A stretch of DNA of 64,000 nt from Neobacillus paridis (GTDB lineage Bacteria > Bacillota > Bacilli > Bacillales > Cytobacillaceae). The number at the start of each line of letters is the position of its first letter. Position 1 is the first letter of the stretch. The stretch is taken from contig NZ_JAESWB010000247.1 of NCBI RefSeq assembly GCF_016765675.1, positions 62,001 to 126,000 on the forward strand, read 5' to 3'. Both the position numbers and the translations under genes were made by a program. Positions 17,416 through 25,883 of the stretch are shown piece after piece. The notes under the pieces were generated by a model that ran no database searches, was not told the DNA's origin, and saw nothing but the letters and a program-made list of their open reading frames with translations.

Positions 17416-18837
17416 ATGAAACCATTTTTATATAAGCCAACAAGGCATTGGAAAGAAATTGAGTTGTGGAAAGACGTCACTGATGAGCAATGGAATGATT
17501 GGATCTGGCAGTTAACAAATACGATCCGAACACTGGATGATTTAAAGAAAGTGATCAATCTTACACCTGATGAAGAGGAAGGTGTCAGAATCTCGACTAA
17601 AACGATCCCCCTTAATATTACACCATATTACGCATCCCTAATGAATCCTGATGATCCGCGCTGTCCCATTCGGATGCAGTCAGTCCCGATATCAAAAGAA
17701 ATATATAAGACCAAATACGACCTTGAGGATCCGTTATATGAAGATGAGGATTCGCCAACACCAGGCTTGACCCACCGCTATCCGGATCGGGTACTGTTTT
17801 TAGTGACCAATCAATGTTCGATGTATTGCCGCTATTGTACGAGAAGGCGTTTCTCCGGCCAGATTGGCATGGGCGTACCTAAAAAACAGTTGGATGCAGC
17901 GATCCATTATATTCGCCAAACCCCCCAGGTAAGAGATGTCTTGATTTCCGGCGGAGACGGGCTTTTAATCAATGATAATATTTTGGAATATATTTTAAAG
18001 AATTTACGAGAAATTGATCATGTTGAAATTATTCGCATCGGTACCCGTGCACCGGTCGTATTCCCGCAAAGAATTACTGAAAACCTCTGCAACATATTGA
18101 AAAAGTATCATCCCATTTGGCTGAATACCCATTTCAACACCTCGATCGAAATTACTGAAGACTCAAAACGAGCCTGCGAAATGCTTGCCAATGCCGGTGT
18201 ACCGGTTGGCAATCAGTCAGTCATCCTTGCCGGGATAAATGACAGTTTGCCAATTATGAAAAAGTTAATGCATGACCTCGTGAAAATCCGTGTCCGCCCA
18301 TATTATATCTACCAATGTGACTTGTCAGAAGGAATCGGTCATTTCCGGGCACCTGTGTCAAAAGGTCTTGAAATTATTGAAGGTCTTCGCGGGCACACCA
18401 GCGGCTATGCGGTACCAACCTTTGTTGTGGACGCTCCTGGGGGTGGAGGAAAGATTGCTCTGCAGCCGAATTACCTTATCTCACAAAGCCCGGAAAAGGT
18501 GGTTCTGCGCAATTTTGAAGGGGTGATCACTTCCTATCCGGAGCCTGAAAATTATATTCCTGGAAGAGCAGACGACTATTTTAAAGAAATTTATCCGGAC
18601 ATCGATGAGAAAAAATCGCTTACCGGGATCGCTGGGATTATGAACGACGAACATTTCAATCTCGTTCCCGAGGATTTATCAAGGATTAACCGTCGTCAAG
18701 CCTACAACCAGAATCCCGAGCACACGACGCTTAAAGATAGACGCGGCAAACGAGACGAATTAAAAGAAAAGAAATATCAAGCATTATTGCAAAAAGAAAA
18801 GCAAACTGAGGCCGAAGCCGAGCAAGTAAAGGAATAG
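17416..18837 (+). CDS. kamA: L-lysine 2,3-aminomutase
   Basis: Radical SAM, PLP-dependent enzyme (473 aa) that isomerises L-lysine to L-beta-lysine. The [4Fe-4S]/SAM motif is CSMYCRYC (Cys134, 138, 141); the PLP-lysine region is GGGGKIAL. ATG 17416 gives the N-terminus typical of Bacillus KamA; a TTG at 17410 is a possible alternative. The last ~40 residues are a charged, probably flexible tail. Transcribed from the sigma-54 promoter just upstream; yokU follows after 12 bases. Confidence 0.95.
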   Translation: MKPFLYKPTRHWKEIELWKDVTDEQWNDWIWQLTNTIRTLDDLKKVINLTPDEEEGVRISTKTIPLNITPYYASLMNPDDPRCPIRMQSVPISKEIYKTKYDLEDPLYEDEDSPTPGLTHRYPDRVLFLVTNQCSMYCRYCTRRRFSGQIGMGVPKKQLDAAIHYIRQTPQVRDVLISGGDGLLINDNILEYILKNLREIDHVEIIRIGTRAPVVFPQRITENLCNILKKYHPIWLNTHFNTSIEITEDSKRACEMLANAGVPVGNQSVILAGINDSLPIMKKLMHDLVKIRVRPYYIYQCDLSEGIGHFRAPVSKGLEIIEGLRGHTSGYAVPTFVVDAPGGGGKIALQPNYLISQSPEKVVLRNFEGVITSYPEPENYIPGRADDYFKEIYPDIDEKKSLTGIAGIMNDEHFNLVPEDLSRINRRQAYNQNPEHTTLKDRRGKRDELKEKKYQALLQKEKQTEAEAEQVKE

Positions 18838-18849
18838 GAGGCAGCAAAA

Positions 18850-19134
18850 ATGACAACCGTTTGTCAGTGGTGCAATAGCACAAAAATTGAACAAATCAGC
18901 GATTCTGTTTTCTGGGAGCTGCCTGACGGTACAAGAGCGATTGAAATAACCAATACCCCGACAATTTCTTGTTTAGATTGCTCAATGGTTTATCAGAGTG
19001 AGACAATTGTAAAAGAAATCGAAAATCAATTATTTTTGATAGATTGTAAACAAATTGGTAATGTAATTAGCTTTGATAAGTTGATGCAAATTCCAAGGTT
19101 ATTGAAGCGGAACTACTTTGATTTTACCTCGTAA
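18850..19134 (+). CDS. yokU: YokU family zinc-ribbon protein
   Basis: A 94-aa protein with two CxxC pairs (CQWC near the N-terminus and CLDC in the middle) that probably bind zinc. It is the usual companion downstream of kamA in Bacillus. Ribosome site AGGAGG is spaced 7 bases from the ATG. The molecular role is not known. Confidence 0.85.
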   Translation: MTTVCQWCNSTKIEQISDSVFWELPDGTRAIEITNTPTISCLDCSMVYQSETIVKEIENQLFLIDCKQIGNVISFDKLMQIPRLLKRNYFDFTS

Positions 19135-19163
19135 AGTAGCAGTCTGGGGCTCCAGGCTGCTTT
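19132..19163 (+). terminator. Terminator of the kamA-yokU unit
   Basis: AAAGTAGCAG.CTGG/CCAG.CTGCTTT stem followed by an A/T-rich tail rather than a clean T-run. Confidence 0.6.
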
Positions 19164-19248
19164 ATATATTTTACTGGACGGAGCAGGCTGAGGTGATTTA
19201 TAGTATAAAAATATAGAGTGAAAGCGAATTTGCAAAGAAGGGGCCTAT

Positions 19249-19479
19249 ATGAGAAAATCTTTCTACCATTTTTTAATGAAATATCGACACCCATCACCCG
19301 CTGACGACATAGGTAAATTTGCCAATGATGCTTATTTGGACCATAGCTTTCCGAAACAATCCGATGATTATCAAGAACTTTCGGCTTACCTCGAATTGAA
19401 TGGTCATTATTTACCGTCCATGTCTGTATTTGATAAAGCATGGGAATTATTTGTTATATCAACAGAAAATCAAAGCTGA
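19249..19479 (+). CDS. yozE: YozE family SAM-like domain protein
   Basis: A 76-aa helical protein beginning MRKSFYHFLMKYRHP with the phrase FANDAYLDHSFPKQS, characteristic of the YozE/UPF0346 family. It is a small cytoplasmic fold related to sterile-alpha-motif domains; function unknown. AAGAAGGGG precedes the ATG. It keeps the B. subtilis neighbourhood order (kamA, yokU, yozE, yozD, deoD). Confidence 0.9.
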   Translation: MRKSFYHFLMKYRHPSPADDIGKFANDAYLDHSFPKQSDDYQELSAYLELNGHYLPSMSVFDKAWELFVISTENQS

Positions 19480-19609
19480 TCTTGTTCTTTCGCTTCTGCA
19501 ACTAGAGGCGATTTTTTCATTTTAAAATGGAAAATGCGCGTTTAATTTATCTTCCGCATATACTATGGTAATTAAAATTACGGTTCTTCATTTGAGGGGA
19601 TGGGAGGAA

Positions 19610-20302
19610 ATGACACAGCGAAAAAAACCGAAGTATAAGATTGGCGACACGGTGGTCATTACAATATACGGTACAGTTGGGAAAATCACTGATATCAAAT
19701 GGCTGGATGGTCATTATGTGTATGAAGTGAATAAAAGTCATGGACTATTTATGGAATCAACTTTAGAGTTGCTTTCAGAATTTGAGGGAACGGTTAGGGA
19801 ACAAGAACAAATTGATATTGAGTATAAGTTTTTTATCGGTGATTTGGTTCAGGTTAGCGGATATGGTGCTGATTTGTTTAAAGTTGTCGGCTTCCGTACG
19901 GAAATTTGGCGATACAAGGAGGACGCTTGGGAGGATGTCATTTATGAGCTTTCAAGAATAAGTGACGGAGAGTGGCTTGAAGCTGGAGAAGAGGAATTAA
20001 CTCTTGTTGCCGATGCCGAAAGTGCTGAAACATTCATTCAAAAGCTTGGACTTCTCTATTTAGTCAATAAGGAAGAGAAATCATTGAAAAACCAGCAGTT
20101 GCAAAATATCCTTAGAAAAGCGGAACTTGAAGAGATCGCTAAAAAGAAAGAGAAAAAGGAGTTTATTGATCATCTTCTTGATTTATATAATGATTATCGA
20201 ATTTTATATGAATTATTTCATGATCAAGAATACTACCAGGTTATGCGGGTAATTTTAAGAAAATTGGAAAATTTGGCCGGTAATGGCATGAAGAAGCCTT
20301 GA
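19610..20302 (+). CDS. Conserved hypothetical protein, YodN-like position
   Basis: A 230-aa cytoplasmic protein. The first ~150 residues are beta-rich with two KOW/SH3-like segments (YKIGDTVVITIYGTVGKI, and FIGDLVQVSGYGADLFKVVG); the last ~70 are helical and charged. ATG 19610 is chosen for its GGGAGG site; the longer frame from 19565 has none. Position between yozE and yozD matches B. subtilis yodN, but I did not confirm homology. Function unknown. Confidence 0.75.
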   Translation: MTQRKKPKYKIGDTVVITIYGTVGKITDIKWLDGHYVYEVNKSHGLFMESTLELLSEFEGTVREQEQIDIEYKFFIGDLVQVSGYGADLFKVVGFRTEIWRYKEDAWEDVIYELSRISDGEWLEAGEEELTLVADAESAETFIQKLGLLYLVNKEEKSLKNQQLQNILRKAELEEIAKKKEKKEFIDHLLDLYNDYRILYELFHDQEYYQVMRVILRKLENLAGNGMKKP

Positions 20303-20336
20303 CACTCATACATTCTGAAAAAGGGGGTCGATATTT

Positions 20337-20510
20337 TTGAGAGAAATCGAAGTATTTATCGATACAGAAGAGATTGCCGAATTCTTTTTTCATGAGCTGA
20401 TGAAAAGGGGATACGTCCCTAGTGAGGAAGAATTAGAGGAAATTGCAGACATTACCTTCGAATATTTAATTGAAAAAAGTATTATTGATGAAGAAGTGAA
20501 TGAGGAATAA
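20337..20510 (+). CDS. yozD: YozD family small acidic protein
   Basis: A 57-aa acidic, helical protein starting with TTG at 20337, preceded by AAGGGGGTC. The sequence MREIEVFIDTEEIAEFFFHE and the motif RGYVPSEEELEEIAD are typical of YozD. Function unknown; likely cytoplasmic. The TTG start makes it easy for gene finders to miss. Confidence 0.85.
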   Translation: MREIEVFIDTEEIAEFFFHELMKRGYVPSEEELEEIADITFEYLIEKSIIDEEVNEE

Positions 20511-20555
20511 GCTGCTTTTTCATAACATATAGATTTTACCAAGTGAAATATATGC

Positions 20556-20586
20556 AAAACCTAAGGAAATAGCTCCTTAGGTTTTT
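20556..20586 (+). terminator. Terminator after yozD
   Basis: AAACCTAAGGA/TCCTTAGGTTT with a 6-base loop and T5. Confidence 0.85.
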
Positions 20587-20614
20587 GTCGTTTAGAAAAT
20601 TATAAAATTTATTA

Positions 20615-20743
20615 CTATCTTTTTCTTCCTCCTGTAGCCTGATGTTCTTTCGCGTGTGCTTCATGTTCAGCAACAATCGCTTCAGCAGGAATATGATTAT
20701 TTTTCTTAGGTGCATTAATTCGTGCCCGGTGTTTTTTTCCCAT
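20615..20743 (-). CDS. Small basic protein of unknown function
   Basis: A 42-aa, Lys/Arg/His-rich peptide starting MGKKHRARINAPKKNNHIP and ending GGRKR, with an AEHEAHAKEHQ helix in the middle. The AGGAGGT ribosome site is 9 bases before the ATG at 20743, so it is very probably translated. Size, charge and lineage context suggest a small spore or nucleic-acid-binding protein, but I do not recognise the family. Convergent with yozD. Confidence 0.7.
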   Translation of the reverse strand: MGKKHRARINAPKKNNHIPAEAIVAEHEAHAKEHQATGGRKR

Positions 20744-20933
20744 GTTTCGTTTACCTCCTGTTGAATGCTTATTATCAATTATTTTGACATCATGGATCAG
20801 CAACAAGCATATTTAGTTTCCCACAGTTATGAAATTTCATTCTACTACCCATTATCGATTTTCATTGGAAAATGATTTATGTTATATTGACTATGAACAT
20901 AAGTTATTCGTAGATAGATGAGGAGGAGCATTT

Positions 20934-21638
20934 ATGAGCATACATATTGGTGCAAAGGAAAATGAAATCGCCGATGCAGTCTTATTGCCTGGAGACCCGC
21001 TTCGGGCAAAATATATTGCCGAAACATTTTTAGAAGGGGCAACCTGCTATAATGAAGTTCGAAACATGTTTGGCTTCACTGGAACTTATAAGGGAAAACG
21101 GGTCTCTGTTCAAGGGACGGGAATGGGAGTCCCATCAATTTCGATTTATGTAAACGAATTAATGCAGAGCTACAATGTACAAACGCTAATTCGTGTCGGC
21201 ACTTGCGGGGCGATTCAGAAGGATGTGAAGGTACGCGACGTGATATTAGCCATGACGAGCTCAACTGATTCAAATATGAATCGACTGACGTTCGGAAATA
21301 TTGACTACGCCCCTGCCGCAAATTTTGAGCTTCTGAAAAAGGCGTACGATGCAGGAATCGAAAAAGGGCTTAATTTAAAAGTCGGAAGTGTATTCACTGC
21401 AGATTCTTTCTATAATGATAATGCTGATTTAGAAAAGTGGGCCAAATACCAAATTCTTGCGATAGAAATGGAAACGGCGGCATTATACACATTGGCTGCC
21501 AAATTCAACCGGAAAGCTTTATCCGTCCTTACCGTCAGTGACCATATTCTAACCGGAGAAGAAACAACTGCGGAAGAAAGACAGACCACTTTTGATGATA
21601 TGATTGAAGTCGCCTTGGAAGCGGCAACTAAAGAATAA
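20934..21638 (+). CDS. deoD: Purine-nucleoside phosphorylase DeoD
   Basis: Trimeric/hexameric purine nucleoside phosphorylase (234 aa) that splits (deoxy)inosine/adenosine with phosphate in purine salvage. Family features: [10 protein letters not shown] at residues 20-29, the active-site stretch [15 protein letters not shown], and the catalytic Asp in VSDH near residue 204. ATG with GGAGGAG site. Monocistronic by its terminator. Confidence 0.96.
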   Translation: MSIHIGAKENEIADAVLLPGDPLRAKYIAETFLEGATCYNEVRNMFGFTGTYKGKRVSVQGTGMGVPSISIYVNELMQSYNVQTLIRVGTCGAIQKDVKVRDVILAMTSSTDSNMNRLTFGNIDYAPAANFELLKKAYDAGIEKGLNLKVGSVFTADSFYNDNADLEKWAKYQILAIEMETAALYTLAAKFNRKALSVLTVSDHILTGEETTAEERQTTFDDMIEVALEAATKE

Positions 21639-21649
21639 GCCTTGCCCAT

Positions 21650-21677
21650 ACCTCTTCGTAAAGAAGAGGTGTTTTTT
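21650..21677 (+). terminator. Terminator after deoD
   Basis: ACCTCTTC/GAAGAGGT stem, 5-base loop, T6. Confidence 0.9.
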
Positions 21678-21786
21678 AATTAAATTCTTTGTTAATTTTA
21701 TTAAAAAGATGTTATTCTAAACATTAAGAGTTCATTTTTTAGCATATTTAAATGCTTTATCTTAGTATGTTTAATTTTTATGGTTG

Positions 21787-23283
21787 ATGAAAGTGGTGAA
21801 GGCTTTGGAAGAAGAGAAAAAGGAAAATGAAAAAGTTGATCAAGAGCGTGTTGCTGATAATAAATCGGGATATATTCGCTTGAAAAAATTCCATTTTGTG
21901 ATGCTGCTGTTTTTAGTTGTATTTTTATCTGTAGGAATTACTGCTGTGGCCCTCTCATTTGGCGGGGAAAAAGTGGTCACGGTTGGAAACGAACGTACTG
22001 AATTTAACAAACTGTATAGTACTTTTGATACCATAAAGAATAAGTATTATACCAAGGTCAATGATCAGAAACTGATTAACGGTGCAATTAATGGGATGGT
22101 CCAAGCACTTGATGATCCATATTCTGATTATATGAACAAGGATGAAGCTAAGAGCTTTCAAAGTACAATATCCTCTTCATTTGAAGGGATCGGAGCTGAA
22201 ATTCAAGAAAAGGATGGCCATATCGTCATTGTTTCTCCGATTAAAGGTTCTCCAGCGGAAAAGGCAGGTTTAAAGCCAAATGATATTGTTTTATCAGTGG
22301 ATGGCAAAACCCTTCAAGGAATGAATTCAACTCAAGCAGTCATGTTGATCCGCGGCAAAAAAGGGACAAAGGTGGAACTGTCGATTAAACGTCCGGGTAT
22401 CGAAAATCCAATTTCTGTCCCGATCGTTCGCGACGAGATTCCGATTGAAACGGTATATGGAGAAATGGTGGATGACAAAATAGCTAAGGTTCAAATTACC
22501 AGCTTTTCAAGTAATACTGCGAAAGAACTTGTGACTACCTTAAATGATTTACAGAAAAAAGGGATGAAAGGCCTGGTGTTGGATCTAAGGCAAAACCCTG
22601 GTGGATTATTAGACCAAGCAGTTAATATCGCTAGCATGTTTGTTCCTAAAGGGAAAGTGATTGTGAAGGAAGAAGACCGAAATGGAAAAATTACCGAGAT
22701 TCCATCACAAAATGCCGGAAATCCTAATCTTCCTTTAGTCGTCCTAATTGATAAAGGAAGTGCCAGCGCATCAGAAATACTGGCTGCCGCTGTTAAAGAA
22801 TCTGCTGGCATTCCGCTTGTAGGAGAAAAGTCATTTGGGAAGGGTACCGTTCAAACGACAACAGCCTTCAAAGATGGCTCAAATATTAAATATACGATTG
22901 CCAAATGGCTCACTCCAAATGGTAATTGGATTCATAAAAAAGGGATTGAACCGGATGTTACCGTAACGTTGCCAAACTACGCGACATTGCCGATTATTGA
23001 CCCGGATAAAGTATTATCTAAGTCCAAGGCAGGAACAAATGTGCAAACCGCGCAAAAGATGTTAAAGGCGGTTGGCTATAATCCAGGTCGTGTCGACGGG
23101 TTCTTTGATGAAAAAACAAAAGAAGCTGTTATCTCCTTCCAAAAGGCTAATAAATTGAAAGCGGACGGGGTGTTAAAAGGCGACACGACATTGAAGCTCA
23201 TGGAGCAATTAAGAGAAAAAATTGTTAAAAATGATACCCAGCTGAAAAAAGCTGTCGAGGTTTTGAAGCAAAGAATGAAATAA
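21787..23283 (+). CDS. ctpA: S41 carboxyl-terminal processing protease, CtpA/CtpB type
   Basis: Membrane-anchored serine protease (about 498 aa). Order: cytoplasmic N-tail, one membrane helix (about residues 38-60), PDZ domain around SPIKGSPAEKAGL, catalytic S41 domain with Ser in GSASASE and Lys in SFGKGT, and a C-terminal peptidoglycan-binding domain (TAQKMLKAVGYNPGRVDG). In spore formers such proteases act in signalling (CtpB cleaves SpoIVFA). The start is uncertain: no strong ribosome site precedes ATG 21787; TTG 21784 and GTG 21796 are alternatives. Position after deoD resembles B. subtilis ctpA. Confidence 0.9.
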   Translation: MKVVKALEEEKKENEKVDQERVADNKSGYIRLKKFHFVMLLFLVVFLSVGITAVALSFGGEKVVTVGNERTEFNKLYSTFDTIKNKYYTKVNDQKLINGAINGMVQALDDPYSDYMNKDEAKSFQSTISSSFEGIGAEIQEKDGHIVIVSPIKGSPAEKAGLKPNDIVLSVDGKTLQGMNSTQAVMLIRGKKGTKVELSIKRPGIENPISVPIVRDEIPIETVYGEMVDDKIAKVQITSFSSNTAKELVTTLNDLQKKGMKGLVLDLRQNPGGLLDQAVNIASMFVPKGKVIVKEEDRNGKITEIPSQNAGNPNLPLVVLIDKGSASASEILAAAVKESAGIPLVGEKSFGKGTVQTTTAFKDGSNIKYTIAKWLTPNGNWIHKKGIEPDVTVTLPNYATLPIIDPDKVLSKSKAGTNVQTAQKMLKAVGYNPGRVDGFFDEKTKEAVISFQKANKLKADGVLKGDTTLKLMEQLREKIVKNDTQLKKAVEVLKQRMK

Positions 23284-23297
23284 AAAATGAATATAGC

Positions 23298-23327
23298 AAA
23301 AAGCGGATGGGACTTCATCCGCTTTTT
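23298..23327 (+). terminator. Terminator after ctpA
   Basis: AAAAGCGGATG/CATCCGCTTTTT hairpin with T5. Confidence 0.9.
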
Positions 23328-23410
23328 CCAATTCACAGCGAAAATAATGAATGATTAATTCCCCTTCAGGTAATTCTTTAAATGTTAAGATAAAAAGAAG
23401 GAGGAAATTA

Positions 23411-24226
23411 ATGAAGAAAACAGTAATGATCATGATCTTTCTGCATTTCCTTCTAAGCGGTGCTGGGGATGCGGCAGGACATATCAGTTTTCAGATTGAA
23501 ATGCCCGATTGGAAAGATGTTAACCAGATCCTCCCGAAATATTCAAAGTTTACTGTCCTGGACATCGAAACTGGGAAAAAATTTAAAGTCCAAAGACGTG
23601 CTGGAAGCCACCATGCTGACGTTCAACCATTAACCGTAAGAGACACAAGTATTATGAAAGATATTTATGGCGGCCGGTGGAGTTGGAAAAGAAGGGCGAT
23701 CATTGTCATTCATAAAGATCGCTGGATTGCCGCTTCGATGCATGGAATGCCGCATGGGGCCGGCGCGTTGAAAAATAATTTCCCCGGTCATTTTTGTATT
23801 CATTTCTATGGAAGCACCACGCATCGAACAAATTCCATGGATTTATCACACATGCTTATGACATTGAAAGCAGCCGGAAAATTAAATGATTACCTGGCGA
23901 AGGCTAATCCTTATGATGTTATTTACGCATATTTTACGGCGATTAAACAGCAGGATGAAAAAATTGTCTCGAAAATCTCCCTCCAAAAAGTGAATTGGCA
24001 GCCAATCTTACCATTGATCGAAAATGTAGCAATATCGCGCATGGAGTATCTGCCTGCTGAGGATTTAGCCGAAGAAATCAGTTTGGACATTCCGGTCGAA
24101 GTAGAGTGGTTTAATAAAACTGGCAAACATGTTTTTAATGGTGAATTACATGTAATTCGTTTTTCACCTCAGGATGGTTGGAAAGTGGATTCACTTCATT
24201 TCTTGAAGGAAAATAATTTAAAATAA
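23411..24226 (+). CDS. Secreted protein with a possible L,D-transpeptidase-like site
   Basis: A 271-aa protein with a cleavable signal peptide (residues 1-22). The conserved core has a GSHHAD motif (His67, His68, Asp70), then DIYGGRWSWKRRA, and GHFCIHFYGS (His127, Cys129, His131). The last resembles the Cys-containing signature of YkuD-type L,D-transpeptidases, but the usual Arg after the Cys is His here, so enzyme activity is only a hypothesis. The C-terminal ~100 residues form a separate mixed domain. GGAGGAAATTA precedes ATG 23411. Likely a cell-wall or cortex protein. Confidence 0.65.
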   Translation: MKKTVMIMIFLHFLLSGAGDAAGHISFQIEMPDWKDVNQILPKYSKFTVLDIETGKKFKVQRRAGSHHADVQPLTVRDTSIMKDIYGGRWSWKRRAIIVIHKDRWIAASMHGMPHGAGALKNNFPGHFCIHFYGSTTHRTNSMDLSHMLMTLKAAGKLNDYLAKANPYDVIYAYFTAIKQQDEKIVSKISLQKVNWQPILPLIENVAISRMEYLPAEDLAEEISLDIPVEVEWFNKTGKHVFNGELHVIRFSPQDGWKVDSLHFLKENNLK

Positions 24227-24230
24227 ATGA

Positions 24231-24269
24231 AACACCTTTATTAATAGCGTATATTAACAAAGGTGTTTT
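24231..24269. terminator. Bidirectional terminator
   Basis: AACACCTTT/AAAGGTGTT with a 19-base loop, T-run on plus; lies between two converging genes. Confidence 0.75.
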
Positions 24270-24274
24270 CTCTT

Positions 24275-24520
24275 TCAATTTTGCTGTTCACCAAATTTTA
24301 TAAAGGTTAGTTCATCTTCAATCAATCCGCATGAACCGCATTGAATTCGATACTCGGGACCGTTGTAAGGGTGGTGAAAGGGTTCTAGTTCATTTTCACT
24401 GTATTCTTTGATGATCACCCCTGTTTGCGGATCAAGCTTCACTGCTTGTGAAACTTGTTGAATAATATTAAAGCGGCTGCGGTTTGTTTTACAATTTGGA
24501 CATCGATATGGGGTAGGCAT
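24275..24520 (-). CDS. Small zinc-ribbon protein
   Basis: An 81-aa protein with two CxxC pairs: [11 protein letters not shown] at the N-terminus and CGSCGLIED near the C-terminus, making a split zinc ribbon with a ~45-residue insertion. GGAAGGAGAG precedes the ATG. No function is known to me; it could bind zinc or nucleic acid. Confidence 0.75.
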   Translation of the reverse strand: MPTPYRCPNCKTNRSRFNIIQQVSQAVKLDPQTGVIIKEYSENELEPFHHPYNGPEYRIQCGSCGLIEDELTFIKFGEQQN

Positions 24521-24624
24521 ATGTCTCTCCTTCCATCCAATTTTAAGACTATTTTCTACAATTAAAGAAGGAAATATGTAACAAAATTTATCCGACAGAA
24601 GAGGAAGTTTTATTTAAAAACATG

Positions 24625-24646
24625 AAAAGACAGCAATCATGCTGTC
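24625..24646 (-). terminator. Terminator of the GerPF/Hsp20 operon
   Basis: GACAGCA/TGCTGTC with a 4-base loop and TTTT on the minus strand. It overlaps the last codons of the preceding gene. Confidence 0.6.
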
Positions 24647-24819
24647 CCTCTAGCCTCGGGGATCTTTTTTCCCAGTTTTTCTTTTATCTTTTGCTGAATT
24701 TGCTTGCTAAAATCCCCTTCATATGTGGTTCCGATATTTAATGTTCCTGATAATTCATGAATCCCTATTTTGCCAAAATTATTAGTAAAACAAACGTTTT
24801 TAAAGACCTTTTTTTTCAC
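24637..24819 (-). CDS. Short 'NNFG-LGI-LNIG' protein, module A
   Basis: A 60-aa protein from GTG 24819, whose start overlaps the stop of the Hsp20 gene (GTGA), so translation is coupled. The core TNNFGKIGIHELSGTLNIG is shared with the C-terminal part of the 135-aa protein at 56508-56915 (NNNFGQLGIKELKGKLNIG). Here the N-terminal ~70 residues of the longer form are absent. The family is unknown to me; the repeated link with Hsp20 and GerPF-like genes suggests a spore-surface component. Confidence 0.7.
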   Translation of the reverse strand: MKKKVFKNVCFTNNFGKIGIHELSGTLNIGTTYEGDFSKQIQQKIKEKLGKKIPEARGTA

Positions 24820-25304
24820 CTTTGATCAACCTCCTGATCTGGACGATTGGGCTCGAAGTTAATTGGGATTGTTTCCATTTCTTCCTGGTTTATTGGCATA
24901 GCGATATATAATATCCCGTTGCGAAATTCTGTTCTGACTTTTTCTAGTAGGATTGGAAACGGAAGTGGTATTTCCTTTTTAAAAGACCGATTGGCGCGTT
25001 CTTTTAAGAAATACTTTCGTCCATGTGTAAACGAGTTAAATTCACCGCTAATAGTAAGCATTTGTTCTTGAATGGACAACTTCATATTTTCCTTCGTCAT
25101 TCCTGGGAGTTCGACTTCGGCCATTAAGTACTGGTCCGTTTCAAACAGATCGCATTTTGGAAAAAAATCAGTAACGGATGTAAAGGGGTTACCATTCAAG
25201 GGAGAAGCGGATTTTTGTGAGGAATCAAAAATCGAATTCCAAAAGGTTTCTGATTGGAAATGTTGTGCCGCTTCCATCCACTTTCTTAATTTATCAATCT
25301 CCAT
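24816..25304 (-). CDS. Hsp20/alpha-crystallin-like spore protein, module A
   Basis: A 162-aa small-heat-shock-like protein. Helical N-terminus (MEIDKLRKWMEAAQHFQ) followed by an alpha-crystallin domain with the VELPGMTKENMKLS segment and FRNGILYIAMP near the end. It has the same length and clear sequence kinship to the protein at 55932-56420. ATG 25304 follows GGGAGTGATT. Comparable B. subtilis proteins, CotM and CotP, are coat components. Coat location here is inferred. Confidence 0.8.
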   Translation of the reverse strand: MEIDKLRKWMEAAQHFQSETFWNSIFDSSQKSASPLNGNPFTSVTDFFPKCDLFETDQYLMAEVELPGMTKENMKLSIQEQMLTISGEFNSFTHGRKYFLKERANRSFKKEIPLPFPILLEKVRTEFRNGILYIAMPINQEEMETIPINFEPNRPDQEVDQR

Positions 25305-25379
25305 CAAATCACTCCCGGTAATAAATAGACCGATATTTAATCTTATTAAGGGAAAGGCAAAACATTCGAATAAAAATGA

Positions 25380-25856
25380 TTACATAATTTCTGTAACATC
25401 AATTTGCGAGAATTGCATATCAATATTTTTAGGGATTTTTACTTCCAAAATACCATCCTTGTAGTTTGCGGCTGCTCCTTTCTTTTTTACGATGGCCGGA
25501 AGGGTAATCGTATGTTTATCATCATGTTCCGGAATATGTTCTAAAATCAATTGGTTTGATGTATGATAAAGGCGAAGCTTCTTTAACCAATCTTCATCCT
25601 TAATCGAGATTCTGACAAAGACGTAATCATGTGTTTCAAAAGCGGAGGAATTCAAATTTCCGCTAGAGGCGGGTTGCTGAGACGGAGAGGTTTGAAAGCC
25701 GTTTAATATATCCATTGGGTTCATCATTCCCCTCATATTTGCGGGAAACACTTTCCCAATTATATCTTGGACATATTTATCTATTTCCTCGGGTTTCATT
25801 TTTTGCACTGAATCCTTTAGGTCTTTGTTAAAAGGGAATATATTCCACGGGAACAT
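25380..25856 (-). CDS. Divergent Hsp20-like protein
   Basis: A 158-aa protein beginning MFPWNIFPFNKD. The C-terminal ~90 residues look like an alpha-crystallin domain (THDYVFVRISI, LILEHIPEHDDKHTITLP, YKDGILEVKIPK). ATG 25856 is chosen because GAAAGG is correctly spaced; an in-frame ATG at 25865 overlaps it. More divergent than the other two Hsp20-like proteins. Part of a five-gene minus-strand operon, 27 bases after the GerPF-like gene. Confidence 0.75.
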   Translation of the reverse strand: MFPWNIFPFNKDLKDSVQKMKPEEIDKYVQDIIGKVFPANMRGMMNPMDILNGFQTSPSQQPASSGNLNSSAFETHDYVFVRISIKDEDWLKKLRLYHTSNQLILEHIPEHDDKHTITLPAIVKKKGAAANYKDGILEVKIPKNIDMQFSQIDVTEIM

Positions 25857-25883
25857 TTGTTTCATCCTTTCGCATGTAAGTCA

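Noticed and set aside
19219-19236. cre-like TGAAAGCGAATTTGCA before yozE
   Set aside because: Spacing and symmetry do not fit the CcpA operator consensus.
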